DNA of 64,000 bases from Ascarosepion bandense (taxonomy: Eukaryota > Mollusca > Cephalopoda > Sepiida > Sepiidae), in the NCBI GenBank assembly GCA_037127315.1, contig JBBBDQ010001918.1, positions 6,120,001 to 6,184,000 on the forward strand, given 5' to 3'. Below, in pieces: positions 1-9,654 of this stretch (position 1 is the first letter of the stretch; each line of letters opens with the position of its first letter). Below the pieces are notes generated by a model. It was not told the DNA's origin, ran no database searches, and saw only the letters and a list, made by a program, of their open reading frames with translations. Made by a program: the position numbers and the translations under genes.

Positions 1-315
1 AGATAGAAGAAGCAGACGGTTCGCCTAAGTTCTTAAAGATCGGAACCACAGAAGAGGAATTTCAAGAACAAGTATTAGTTATCGAGTTTAGATAGAACAG
101 GAGTCAGTTTGAGGGCACTTTCCTTGAGGATTATTGGAGGTATATCATAAAGTCTACAGGATTCGTGAGGATCCAATTTAGAGAGATGATATAGAAACTA
201 CTGACGCGGTTATATACATATCACTCAGTAAAGGCTCAATTATAAGTGGAAAGTTAGATTTAACAAAGATTTAACACTTAAAATTGAGAAAATAGACGAC
301 AAATAGAAGCCTTAG
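1..315. other. Unassigned sequence, no recognised feature
   Basis: The first 95 bases read without a stop in frame 3 of the plus strand (about 30 codons, then TAG). This could be the end of an element or exon that began before the window. I do not recognise the peptide and see no splice or repeat signature. Confidence 0.3.
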
Positions 316-560
316 TTATGTGCAAGAAATTGGAAATCCAAGTTCGAATTCAAGTGGAATTCATTACATTCACATCCTTGTAAAATCCGTCACTTCTCCC
401 CCTAGCTGGGGATTAAATAGCAGGACAGATTGGTTTCGATACCAGTCTACCGCAGAAAGTAATGGCAACCTACTACGGGAAAATCCTCTGGCTTGTCAGA
501 TAAATCTCTTTCGAGACATGATCATCCAAAAGTAAATCACGTATGGAAATTAACTGATTG
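316..560 (+). mobile_element. SINE A copy, tRNA head degraded
   Basis: This copy belongs to a roughly 300-bp tRNA-derived SINE family (SINE A here). The best plus-strand copy is at 53747-54050. The B-box-like agttcgaattc at 341-351 is followed by the family body (ggacagattgg, the accagtctaccgcagaaag segment) and the tail ending near taactgattg. The A-box part is not recognisable. Part of the CATGTCTC/GAGACATG tail hairpin remains as cgagacatgatc. Confidence 0.85.
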
Positions 561-565
561 AAGTT

Positions 566-802
566 TTAATTATTAACCCAGGATGTGGGGAAATGGGGGT
601 AATTCCAAGGCTTATTTGCCCGTAAGTAAATAAAAAGAAGACAATCGGATTTGCAAGCCATTAACAGTCCCGCGCTATTATCTATTACACGAGCTGCACG
701 TCCAAGTTTACAGCACCTGGTATTATCTCAGCAATTACCAGTCTAGGTAACGACCAAGCACAACGTTACCTTCTGTGATCATATGGGAGCATCATATGGC
801 CA
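566..802 (-). mobile_element. Composite 5S-rRNA/tRNA SINE, degraded copy
   Basis: Read on the minus strand, 802-707 resembles 5S rRNA: the reverse complement of 707-725 is the 5S 3' end (tacagcacctggtatt), and gaccaagcacaacgttacctt matches the internal control region. It is followed by a degraded tRNA-like SINE head and the body at about 640-566 (ttattaaccc, then ggtaattcc, then gcccgtaagtaaat). The same order of parts is seen at 5785-6211, 41263 and 41866. Divergence is high, so this is an old copy. Confidence 0.65.
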
Positions 803-835
803 CAAGCTTTTAAACAACTTGCGTAATTGTTGTGT

Positions 836-1108
836 ACTATTCTGAGGACCCTAGATTCTATGCCAGGATTCGTCATCGGAGGTCACAATTTGAACAACAT
901 AAGGTACGCAGATCATACAGTGCTGATAGCAGACACGGAAAATAAAAGAAAAGACTACAAATAATGTTAAAAAAAAACTGAATGCATGGTCATCAGCAAA
1001 AAGAGCAGCCCAAAATGCCAAATACAGGTGAGGGGATACTAAAATCAAGCAGGAACAGAAGTTTATATATTTGGGAAGTGTTCTAACAGAAGACAGAAAG
1101 TACGACAC
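836..1108 (+). pseudogene. LINE reverse transcriptase fragment, upstream half
   Basis: The plus strand from about 842 reads as a LINE RT palm region: a PGFVIGG-like stretch, then IRYADHTVLIADTE. The catalytic YADD box is at about 904-915 and is mutated to YADH. Further on, the thumb-proximal text (GDTKIKQ, then KFIYLGSVLTED) is recognisable but carries a stop and an indel in the A-rich tract near 965. The reading continues beyond a 474-bp insertion at 1587. The family is a non-LTR retrotransposon whose other fragments in this window end in (GAA)n. Confidence 0.8.
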
Positions 1109-1112
1109 AGAG

Positions 1113-1586
1113 TGTTATATATCGCCGTACGACGACAAAACAACAAACACGCATATATAAAAATATAAGGTTATATTTTTATTAATGACGACGAACTGTG
1201 TGGAATAGAGAACGGAAGGGTGAGAGCGCACATAGAATGGGTTGACGGGAGTATAGTCTTGCCTGTGGTGTTTCTCTGCTTCCACTGGCCGTTCTCTGCT
1301 GGCGAATCCGTGTGTCGAAGTCTTTATATAGTCTTCTAGAACCGGGACTTTCCTTCCGGTTTTGCCTCGCTCACGCAACGCCCACGTAATTCCCAGAGAC
1401 ACCTGTTCTGTCTGCCTCCGCAGTCATTTCCGCCGCTGTCGGAAATAAGGTCAAATGACATCCGCTCCGGCCTCGACAGGATGTATTTCACAAACACCTG
1501 TCTTGTCGCTTCGCCGCCCCCTTCACCGACGGGAAACACCATCGCTTGCATCATTTCCTCGGGTGGGGCCAGATTGTTATATTACA
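1113..1586. mobile_element. Solo LTR inserted into a LINE, with 4-bp target duplication
   Basis: A 474-bp block interrupts the LINE exactly. It begins TGTTATATATCGCC and ends GTTATATTACA, so it has the TG...CA ends typical of LTRs. It is flanked by AGAG on both sides (1109-1112 and 1587-1590). Removing the block plus one AGAG restores the LINE text gacacagagatccgaa. The block is much GC-richer than its surroundings between 1200 and 1560. No PBS, polypurine tract or coding region is present, so it is a solo LTR, probably of Ty3/gypsy or a related type. Orientation is not settled. Confidence 0.75.
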
Positions 1587-2112
1587 AGAGATCCGAAAGC
1601 GAATTGGCACGGCAAAGGACGCATCCCAGAAGCTGAGTAAAGTTTTAAGAGACAGAGAAATTTCACTAGAAACAAAGAAGAGAGTACTGGATTTCTGTGA
1701 TGTCAGTTCTTTAATATGGCAGTGAATGGTAACAATATCATCAAAGATGAAGGAAAGACTTGAAGCAGCTAAACTGTAGTTCTAGAGAAGGAAGCTGCGA
1801 ATACCATGGATCGAGCAATGATGAGGTTCTGGAAAGGATGGAAATGAAAAAAAAAAGTTAATACTGAGCACCAGGGAGAGACAGCTAAAGTTCCCGGAAC
1901 ATGCAACCTGATACAAACAGGCCAGATAGAGGGTAAAAAAGACAGAGGAAAGCAGCGGATAACATATTTGAAGAGCCTGAGCAGGTGGATGACAGAACGG
2001 GGGTTGCGTAGTGTTACAGGAGAAAGCGTGCTAAGAGCCACCTGGGATAGGGAGACGTGGAAAGCCATGATCGCCTACGTCCTGAAAGGAAAAAGCAAAC
2101 AGAGGAATAGAA
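1587..2112 (+). pseudogene. LINE 3' fragment, downstream half of 836-1108
   Basis: This continues the LINE C-terminal region after the LTR: text equivalent to EIRKRIGTAKDASQKLSK, then LSRWMTERGLRSVTGES and TWDRETWKAMIAYVLKG at the end. It has several frameshifts and stops, and an A-rich indel at 1847-1856. The same C-terminal region occurs on the minus strand at 6850-7183, 25191-26626 and 34638-35718, and on the plus strand at 7462-7669. Confidence 0.85.
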
Positions 2113-2144
2113 TTGTTGCGTGTTGTTGCTGTTTTCATGTACTT

Positions 2145-2447
2145 TGTGAAATGGTGGATATCGGCTTGGATCGAGAATTTTTAGAGCCAAGTTCGAATTT
2201 TACTTGAAACTGTTTTTATTCACTTGCAAGTAAATATCTTTTGGAAAGGTATAAATCTATCTATTCTCTCCAACTATGGATTAAAAAACAGGACAGATTG
2301 AGTCCCTATAGACTTTTTAACAACCAGTCTATCGAATAAAGTAATGCCAACTTACTGCGGGAAAATCTTCTACCCAATCAATCATGTGTTTTTAGAGACA
2401 TGATCTTTCGAGAGTGTATCGCGCATGGCACTTAACTAACTGACTGA
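2145..2447 (+). mobile_element. SINE A copy, near full length
   Basis: It carries a tRNA-like head (ggtggatatcgg, then the B-box-like agttcgaatttt), the family body and the tail ending cttaactaactgactg. It lies directly after the LINE tail. Divergence from 53747-54050 is moderate. Confidence 0.88.
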
Positions 2448-2534
2448 TTTGTTTGTAAGATCAGAGTGATGGAATAGCAATAGGAAAACATTGTTTGGGG
2501 AGAGCCGTGATCGTTCAAGATGGGACAGTTTATA

Positions 2535-2625
2535 AAAGAAATGCGTTGGTAAATTTTCGTTTTAGGACCCAAAGGCCTTTACTCTTTCAAATCATTCCAA
2601 AACATCCATATTTCTGTGTAATTGT
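2535..2625 (+). repeat. Inverted-repeat arm matching 4851-4938
   Basis: About 90 bases here (aattttcgttttaggaccc, then ggcctttac, then catccatatttc) are the reverse complement of 4851-4938 at roughly 80-85 percent by eye. The two arms enclose about 2.2 kb of AT-rich DNA, a tandemly expanded LINE tail and a TIR element. They may be ends of one large element or two opposed copies of a short repeat. Confidence 0.7.
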
Positions 2626-3825
2626 GTGGTGGGTAACAGATGTAAAAAAATATTTATTTTAGCAAGATTTTCAAAAAATAATTGCATAAATAATTTCATT
2701 CATTTGCGAATAGGTCCTGAAAGTTTCATTAACATCAGAAAATTAGTTGATTTTTGCAAGATTTTTCAAATTAATATGTTTTCAATGCCAAAAATCAATT
2801 TGCGTAATATTACGTTTTGCTTAATTGTCATATTACATAAACACAATTTCTGATGCAAACAAAAAAAATTTAGTTGAATTTTGTATATGTTAAAAAGGAT
2901 TGAAAAATTTTAGAAAATAATGACAAGAAAATTTTATCTTTCCTCTTAATAGTAGCATAAAAACTTTGATACTAAAACTTTGTTTTATTAAGTTTGCGCC
3001 CTTTTAACATCATGCTATGCTGTTTTTGTGGCAATTGAGCAGAGGTTCCTAAATTAAGGACATTATAGTTTAACAAAAACTTTTGATGAATAATGAATTT
3101 TTACAAGAATTGTTTTCATTTTTTTCTTGTTTAATTATAATAATTTATAAAGTTTCAAAAAATATTTTTTTAAATTTTCAAAGCCTTGTAATGGTTAGTT
3201 CATTAAGTTAGTAAGTGAAGACTATATTTACTAATAGAAAAGTTCAATAAAAATCATTAACCAATTAAATTTTTAAAATAATTTTATTTCATATGTTTTT
3301 GTGTATTAGAATTTTTTTTATTTTTTTTATTAAGTATGATATTTTCTTTCTTGACTTACAAGGTCATGTGTTTTATGGTTTCTTCCCTTACAAGAAAAAA
3401 ATATATATGGCTGCCATGACACATCAAACTCTTTAGGTAAAGGTCAGAAAAATCAATGCTCCATGATTAAGAAATGGTTTTATTCTGGATTTCATAATAT
3501 AAACAAGTATAAACTATAAACTTGTGTCAATCAGATTAAGTTAACTTTAAATTTGCTAATTGTAACGTCTTGTATACAAGCATTTCTTAAACCTATGGTT
3601 TTGTTTTTCTGATGTGTTAATCGATTTGTTGAGAGCTGAATGACCACTGAACATATTCATAGTTAAATATGGTGGAACACAATAAAGTTCATATGAATTT
3701 GTTTTTTTTTTAATTTTCATAAGAGGGAACAACCTTTGGAAGATGTGACCATTTTATGATAATATTATGTTTGAACACATAAATTCTGCACATATATACA
3801 AATACAAAAACAAATCAAAATTCTT
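2626..3825. other. AT-rich stretch without recognisable genes
   Basis: About 1.2 kb of strongly AT-rich DNA. Only short spurious open frames are present. Its wording resembles the AT-rich blocks at 27030-27700 and 50460-50790 (for example agaaaataatgacaagaaaa before cctcttaat), so it may be a diverged member of the same AT-rich repeat family. Confidence 0.45.
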
Positions 3826-3828
3826 TTT

Positions 3829-4438
3829 TCCCGGTTCACACTCCACCCACGTCTATTGAACAGGTTAAGAGGCTCATCCCTTGTTTCCTGTCTAGGATGT
3901 TGTTTCCGGCTTTCTCTTTTCCAATCTTCTGACTTTGTTTTTTTTTCCAATTGGAGTAGATAGATCTATCTATCGCCCGGATCACACTCCACCCACTTCT
4001 ATTGAACAGGTGTAGAGGCTCATCCCTTGTTTCCTGTTTACGATGTGGTTTCCGGCTTTCTCTTTTCCAATCTTCTCACTTTGTTTTTTTTTAATTGGAG
4101 TAGATAGATCTATCTATCGCCCGGTTCAGACTCCACCCACGTCTATTGGACAGGTGTAGAGGCTCATTCCTTGTTTCCTGTTTAGGATCTGGTTTCCGGC
4201 TTTCTCTTTTCCAATCTTCTCACTTTGTTTTTTTTTTTCAATTGGAGTAGATAGATCTATCTATCGCCCGGTTCACACTCCACCCACGTCTATTGAACAG
4301 GTGAAGAGGCTCATCCCTTGTTTCCTGTTTAGGATGTGGTTTCAGGCTTTTTCTTTTTCAATTTTTTCACGATTACGTAGCCCCCTGCACATCATTGGCG
4401 TTACCGCCTTGCTCGGGGTGATACGATTAAAAAAAAAT
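3829..4438 (+). repeat. LINE 3' tail with a ~146-bp segment repeated four times
   Basis: The phrase cccggttcacactccaccc recurs at about 3830, 3975, 4119 and 4266, giving periods of 145, 144 and 147 bp. Each unit carries the self-complementary tagatagatctatctatc and the text aggctcatcccttgtttcc. The last unit runs into a CR1-like LINE tail (tagccccctgcacatcattg, then cttgctcggggtgatacgat and poly-A). A single-unit copy of the same element sits inverted at 30546-30737, so the four-fold state is a local expansion. Confidence 0.85.
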
Positions 4439-4439
4439 A

Positions 4440-4850
4440 TGCTGAACACAAATCGATAATTGTTTATAGAAGAAACTTACCTTTTTTCATGTTATCGGCC
4501 AGAAATAAATTGGACTATATCTCACCTCTTACCACCTTTCTCATATCTGATTAACTGCTGAATGACTTGAGGTGTAGGATACTAAATTCGTTCTATTTAC
4601 TCCCTTTTTTGCAATTACTCCGCGATTTGTTGGGTTTCGGAACTCATTTTACGCGTATTAATAACAAAATGAAAGAAAAAACCGAAAAATTGGAAATCTA
4701 CGCGTGAAGTCAGTCTGCAGTGAATAACATTTTCTAACCGAGGTTAGGGGGTGAGATAAACAGTAACAAGAAGTTCCATATTTTTCTTCTCGATAAAATG
4801 ATAAAAAGGTAGGGTTCTTCAATAAACAATTATCGATTTGCGTTCAGCCA
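4440..4850. mobile_element. MITE-like element with ~38-bp terminal inverted repeats
   Basis: The left end tgctgaacacaaatcgataa (continuing ttgtttatagaagaaac) matches the reverse complement of the right end, which finishes tatcgatttgcgttcagcca. The arms are about 38 bp with 3-4 differences. There is no coding capacity. The target duplication is unclear because the left end abuts LINE poly-A. The superfamily is not assigned. Confidence 0.75.
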
Positions 4851-4938
4851 ATTTATTTGCACGGAAATAGGGATGTTTGGAAAAGATTTGAAGGGGTAAA
4901 GGCCTTTCGGGTCCTAAAACGAAAATTTACTAATGCGT
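4851..4938 (-). repeat. Inverted-repeat arm matching 2535-2625
   Basis: Partner of 2535-2625 in opposite orientation (ggcctttcgggtcctaaaac is diagnostic). It begins immediately at the right end of the TIR element. Confidence 0.7.
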
Positions 4939-5591
4939 CATTATCTGAATCTAATTTATTTTATCTACCTTTGTAAACTTACGCGTGCGCTAGCGAGGGT
5001 TTGCTGACATATTTGACAGGGTAACTGGAAGATACTTTTACATATCGCCTTTACCGTCATCTTGTCCAAGTGAGATGTTTAAACTCAAGCTGCTGCCTAC
5101 TAATTCCGAAATATAAATACAGTTTCTTTCTTTTTCATTCTTCATCATCGTCATCCACTTAGATAAGCAATCCTCAGTATTAAACGTTAAAACTTGCCCC
5201 ATTTTCTCTCCTTACGTTTTGTATATTTAAGCATACTTGTATAAATTCCCTTGGCTTAAAACTTATTTGATTTATAATTTTGTTGAGAGAATTTGCTTTC
5301 AACGCAATGAATCCCACCTCTTGAAACTAATTAAACATAATCCTCTGACCTATATGAAGTGCTCCCCTACTGTTTATATATATATATATACTGAGGGTGA
5401 ATACCTTACCAGGCAAAAATGAACTTATCTCAGTATATTTCAACATATGTGGATTTCAATTATATGCAATGGAAAATAGTTTGCAAACTGAAAAAGGCTG
5501 ATAAATGCATATATATTCTAGTATATATATATCTGACGATTCCGTTTAGCATGAAACTCATTGTCGCTTCTGGATGTTAACTTCATAGTAC

Positions 5592-5594
<3 letters not shown>
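4939..5594. other. Unassigned sequence
   Basis: No clear element or gene. There are short (TA)n tracts near 5376 and 5520. Open frames are short and lack recognisable content. Confidence 0.4.
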
Positions 5595-5642
<48 letters not shown>

Positions 5643-5666
5643 TACACTAAACTGTATTTTATTATA

Positions 5667-5710
<44 letters not shown>

Positions 5711-5760
5711 AACACACACACATATATATATATATATATTATGTGCGTGTGTATGCATAT
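5595..5760. repeat. Compound (TA)n/(CA)n microsatellite
   Basis: (TA)n at 5597-5638, further (TA)n around 5665-5698, (CA)n at 5698-5722, and (TA)n again to 5740. The apparent IYIYIY/CVCVCV minus-strand frame across it is a microsatellite translation. Confidence 0.95.
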
Positions 5761-5784
5761 TTATGGACTCTCCAGTCGATTTCA

Positions 5785-6211
5785 ACTTTGAGTGTCTAAC
5801 TTTGTTAGACTACCACACAAAGAATTGTTTAGAGTGGTGAAGGCTTGTGTAGCACCACCCACATTTTTTGGAACTGCTGATAACAGACAGTCGGTGGAGA
5901 AGTTTACCACGGATCGTATGAACATCATACCTCAGATATTTAACCCTTAACTGAAGGGAAGGGACGGATTAATACCTTTCCCTAGGGTACCAGTGCGTAA
6001 TTGAATGCAGAGAGTTTTGACTGGAAATCGAACTCGGCTCACCGATTCCTCTTTCCGAGCCGATATCCACTGCCCCACAACGCACATCCGTCAATAATCG
6101 CTTACAGCACCTGGTATTCCTAAACGGTCACCCATCTAGTACTGACCAGGCTCAACGTTGCTTAACTTCGGTGATCGAGCGAGAACTCGGTGTATTCAAC
6201 GTGATATGACC
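5785..6211 (-). mobile_element. Composite 5S-rRNA/tRNA SINE, best-preserved copy
   Basis: Read on the minus strand, 6211-6100 is a nearly full-length 5S rRNA-like unit (about 112 nt). It ends in the reverse complement of gcttacagcacctggtattc and contains the internal promoter text around ttaacttcggtgatc. A 10-20 nt spacer follows, then a tRNA-like head (gttgtggggcagtggatatc, B-box near cgagttcgatt) at about 6088-5995. The shared SINE body (ggaaaggtattaatccgtcc, then ttaaggg) and a tail different from SINE A reach about 5785. It is a pol III composite by architecture; activity is not shown. Confidence 0.82.
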
Positions 6212-6223
6212 CTAACCACACAC

Positions 6224-6230
6224 ACGCGCA

Positions 6231-6308
<78 letters not shown>

Positions 6309-6315
6309 TATTCAC

Positions 6316-6372
<57 letters not shown>
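6224..6372. repeat. (CA)n and (TA)n microsatellite
   Basis: (CA)n from about 6226 to 6274 runs into (TA)n up to 6371, with interruptions at 6304-6318. It adjoins the 5S start of the composite SINE. Confidence 0.97.
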
Positions 6373-6432
6373 CGTGTATATGGCATATTAGCCCTCCAGC
6401 TCCTTTTTCATCGATGTATTTCTCCGTGGTGA

Positions 6433-6765
6433 TCAGCACAATCCAATGAACCTTAACACCATTGGGTCAGCTGCCCAATGATCACCATTCGATTGACGAA
6501 GTAGATGTTTAAAATGGCCTCGGGGATTTTTTGATCTCGCTGCATCGTGAATAAGTTCTTCATTCGACAAGGCTACCACGCATTTCTCCTTATTATCTCC
6601 AATTTTCCGGTACCATTTTAACCCGGTCTTCGACGAATCACCTGTTGTTAATGCAGATCGATTCGCAGAAGAAATGTCAGACCGCCATCTAGTTTTGGGA
6701 GCGTGAAATTGCACTAGCCGAAATAGCGACACACAACAAGGGCGTTTGTATTGAACGTTGAACAA
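6433..6765 (-). other. Open frame of unknown origin, non-repetitive
   Basis: About 110 codons stay open on the minus strand from roughly 6765 to 6433, without low-complexity sequence. The composition is mixed and basic, with pieces such as HAPKTRWRSDISSANR and HFKHLLRQSNGDHWAADP. The only upstream ATG lies in the (CT)n tract at 6787-6844, so no genuine start is evident. I do not recognise the family. It may be a relic of a transposon protein, part of an exon, or chance. Confidence 0.2.
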
Positions 6766-6781
6766 CTTATTTTTCTCCCCC

Positions 6782-6844
6782 CCCCCTCTCGCTCTCTCTC
6801 TCTCTCTCAATCACTCTCACTCTCTCACACATATTCTCTCTCTA
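6782..6844. repeat. (CT)n-rich low-complexity tract
   Basis: A run of C, then imperfect (CT)n. Confidence 0.9.
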
Positions 6845-6849
6845 GATAT

Positions 6850-7183
6850 TATTCTTCTTCTATGTGCCTTGTCTTTTCAGGACGTTGGCGATCATGGCCC
6901 TCCATGTCTACATATCCCTGGTGGGTCTTAGAACACTTTCTCATGTAACATTACGCAAACCCCTTTCTGTCATCCACCTGCTCAGACCCTTCAAATATAT
7001 TATCCGTTGCATTCCTCTGTCTCGTTTTTCTTCTATCTGGCCTGTGAGTATAAGATTCTCCAAGCCCTCCTTCCTCATTGATGTCCCAAGAACTTTAGTT
7101 GTCTTTTTCTGATGCTCACTATTAATTTTCTTTTCGTTTCCATCCTTTCCAAAACCTCATCATTCTTGGTCCATGAAATCCTT
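6850..7183 (-). pseudogene. LINE 3' fragment
   Basis: This is the reverse complement of the LINE C-terminal region with its (GAA)n tail appearing as attcttcttct at 6850. It covers the region equivalent to the MLR...WIEH...EVLERME block through the terminal domain, with a frameshift after the GTLVV segment. It has no catalytic region. Confidence 0.85.
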
Positions 7184-7305
7184 TTCACCAACATTGCTGA
7201 ACAATATCTGATGACGAGATAAGAACTTTAAATTTCTAAACAGATATTTCCTTGTCTCAATGTAAAAAACATATTAAAAAATACATAAAAAGTACAAAAA
7301 AGAAA

Positions 7306-7440
7306 ACGCTCGATATCGAGATAGAAATACGTTAATAAGATTAATATGGAGAAGGTTTATCACTTGAATGAGCAGAGTCATGCCGACTTCAATGTATCCT
7401 GAATGTAGTATTATAATGTCCTCACTCCTCAGGGGTTATT
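7306..7440 (+). repeat. Dispersed repeat, inverted match to 55962-56105
   Basis: Text such as gctcgatatcgagatag and gagcagagtcatgccgactt matches the reverse complement of 55962-56105 over about 135 bp. The gatgacgagataagaac phrase just upstream (7204) recalls 50970-50990 (gatgacgaggtaaaaacctc). These may be terminal pieces of a Penelope-like or foldback element; the class is uncertain. Confidence 0.65.
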
Positions 7441-7461
7441 TGTGTCCCAGTTTTATTCTTA

Positions 7462-7669
7462 GGGCTTGGAGAACCTGATACTAACAGGCCAGATAGAGGG
7501 AAAAAGAGACAGGGGAAAACAACGGATAACATATTTGAAAGAACTAATCAGGTGGATGACGGTTTCATGGTGTAACAGGAGAAAGCGTGCTAGAGCCATT
7601 AGGGAGAGGGAGTTGTGAAATTCCTGATCGCCTACGTCCTGAAGGGACAGGACACATAGAAGAAGAAGT
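7462..7669 (+). pseudogene. LINE extreme 3' end with (GAA)n tail
   Basis: It begins at the region equivalent to LENLILTGQIEGK, runs through the terminal domain and ends in gacacatagaagaagaag. There is an internal deletion near 7560 (gatgacggtttcatggtg). It is opposite in orientation to the fragment at 6850-7183. Confidence 0.85.
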
Positions 7670-7744
7670 TTCATATTTTTGTATGTGTGTAGTTCTACAG
7701 ATGGTTAATTGTTTCTTATTGATTTTGAAAGTTATACAACAGTA

Positions 7745-8045
7745 GGTAATCAAATATTATATCCTCGTTGATAATACATACATAATAGAATGATCCACAT
7801 GCCAAAGAAAATTAAAAATAATGGAGGCATTACTAATAAAAAATGAGAAATCCTACACTTAATAACATCAATTAGGAACACGGTAACAATGTGCTTACTG
7901 TATTTGGAACTTAACATACACAAGACTCTATATGCATAAACTTTCCACATGTTTATTTATAACTAAAACAAAATTAATTCTTGATAATGTCTCAAAGTAT
8001 AGCCGAAAGTCCTCGAAAGTACAAAAGCTTTGGACAATTCTTATA
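7745..8045 (+). repeat. Dispersed repeat, related to 9655-9915
   Basis: Shared phrases with 9655-9915 include cttgttaataatac-like starts, the aaaattaaaaataatggagg block, acacttaataacatc and the closing gacaattcttatataattta. Divergence is high. A third partial copy is at 11655-11735. In the other two copies a (TATC)n array follows directly. Confidence 0.6.
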
Positions 8046-8154
8046 TAATTTAAGTTCCAGAAAAAAAAAATTATACGAACACATGAAAAAATATATGAAA
8101 AAAAAGTTAATGTTTGTCATTTTCAATGAAACATGTATAAAAAAGAGATTGTTG

Positions 8155-8250
8155 CCCAAATATATATATATATATCAAGTATTTATTTATATATATTTAT
8201 AATATATAATATAATATATAATATAATATATAATATTTATTTATATATAC

Positions 8251-8290
<40 letters not shown>

Positions 8291-8317
8291 GATTAGTTTA
8301 CGGACTGGACATGTATA

Positions 8318-8350
<33 letters not shown>
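8155..8350. repeat. (TA)n-rich microsatellite cluster
   Basis: Two pure (TA)n blocks (about 8255-8286 and 8323-8349) and degenerate atatttatata text around them. Confidence 0.95.
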
Positions 8351-8351
<1 letters not shown>

Positions 8352-9234
8352 AATGTCATCAAGCTTCACTTAATTGATAGATAGAATCTTTCTTAATTCC
8401 AATATTAGTCACGAGTATTGCTCTAATTGCATGATCTAATTAAAGAGTTAAAATATGCAATTTTTGCAGGTTTTTTTTATATAATCCATGAAGTTCTTAG
8501 AACCCCAGGGGAAAATTATACCGAATCCCTTCTCTTTCCTATTCATTAAAATGGCTACGGCTCCGCTTGCATATCATCTTCGGCTTTATCTTGTAACTAT
8601 GAATTTAATTTCTTCTTTGCTGATTTCTTCCTATATGATGATTGCGTTGATGGTTAAATTTGCCACCAACGTGCAAGTTCAGGACTAGAAGCTTCCAATT
8701 TTCCCAGTTCTGTTCCCCACATTCCTACCCTATCGACGTTTGGCATTGCAAGTATTAGTTGAAGGGCAAAGAAAATTAGAACAGAAAAAGTGCCGATGGC
8801 GTGAATTTGTGTAAAGTGGACCACCACTTACCAGGAAGTAACCCATACACTTGACTGCATGATGTTCCTTTGCGGAAATATATAGAATGAGATATACAGT
8901 ACCCAGTTATGAAACCGCAACGAACTGCCGCTGAATCTGCTATAATTTGTCGCGCCTTCTACTGCAGATCTGACCGTCGGAATCTGTTTGAATCGTCATA
9001 CGGTTGTTCCACCATTGCTTTGTCTTTGACCTTACGCTAGGGGCGGCCCTAAAAATGTTTAGAACACTCGACAGCATTGCTCTCGGAGGCACTGGATCAG
9101 GAAAGTGCCACTCTAACATAACCGTCATATCAAAAACCAATCATTAAAGGCTGTGCACATATAGAAAGCAAACAAAAATGGCATTGAATTTCTGTTTTGA
9201 CACCAAAAAGCGCTGCAAATATTCGTAAGTGTTT
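8351..9234. other. Unassigned, possibly unique sequence
   Basis: Less repetitive and less AT-rich than its neighbours. A 66-codon frame at 8488-8688 (plus) has no recognisable domain. No SINE or LINE text was seen. If any unique, conserved non-coding or exon sequence exists in the window, this is one of the few places for it. Confidence 0.35.
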
Positions 9235-9482
9235 TTTGTAGTTTATGTGTCTCTTCAGGGCGTGTACAACTATGGCTTTCTACAACATAACTTGATCTGT
9301 CGTCTATGTAAACAAGCATGTGATATAGGTCTCTCGCTATTTCCATCTAAGTTGCTTTCAATATGTCTGCTGTCTATCAAATTCTCCAGGCACCTTTTCT
9401 TTATTATCATGGCTCGCCACAACATCCTATCAACTGTAGCGATTTGCAAATTTTGCTTTCTTACTATTCTACACAAATTCTG
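9235..9482 (-). pseudogene. Highly degraded LINE-like 3' fragment
   Basis: On the minus strand the text resembles the LINE terminal region (MLW...MIIKKRCLENLIDS followed by HIE..LDG), and the plus strand has cttcaggg...ctatggctttctac at the expected tail position. The match is weak but collinear. Confidence 0.35.
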
Positions 9483-9560
9483 ATCAACATCCGTTCAAAC
9501 AATCAAGTTATATAGATTACAGGTCATTTGCTGTGTCTCTCTTGCAGTTCAGAGTACATC

Positions 9561-9616
9561 GACCACACTACCACGCAGTTGTCGAAAAGACCACACTACC
9601 ACGCAGTTGTCGAAGA
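9561..9616. repeat. 28-bp unit in two tandem copies
   Basis: gaccacactaccacgcagtt plus gtcgaaaa at 9561-9588 is repeated at 9589-9616 with one difference. Confidence 0.95.
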
Positions 9617-9654
9617 GACCATAGTTAAATTCGATCTCATTTAAAAACACATGG

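Noticed and set aside
1115..1554. Minus-strand frames of 95 and 72 codons
   Set aside because: They fall within the solo LTR and run up to or across its boundary; LTR sequence explains them.
6100..6211. Functional 5S rRNA gene
   Set aside because: Many differences from 5S across the unit and direct fusion to SINE sequence; other copies are more decayed.
8488..8688. 66-codon plus-strand frame as a gene
   Set aside because: No homology recognised and no splice or promoter evidence; noted only as part of an unassigned stretch.
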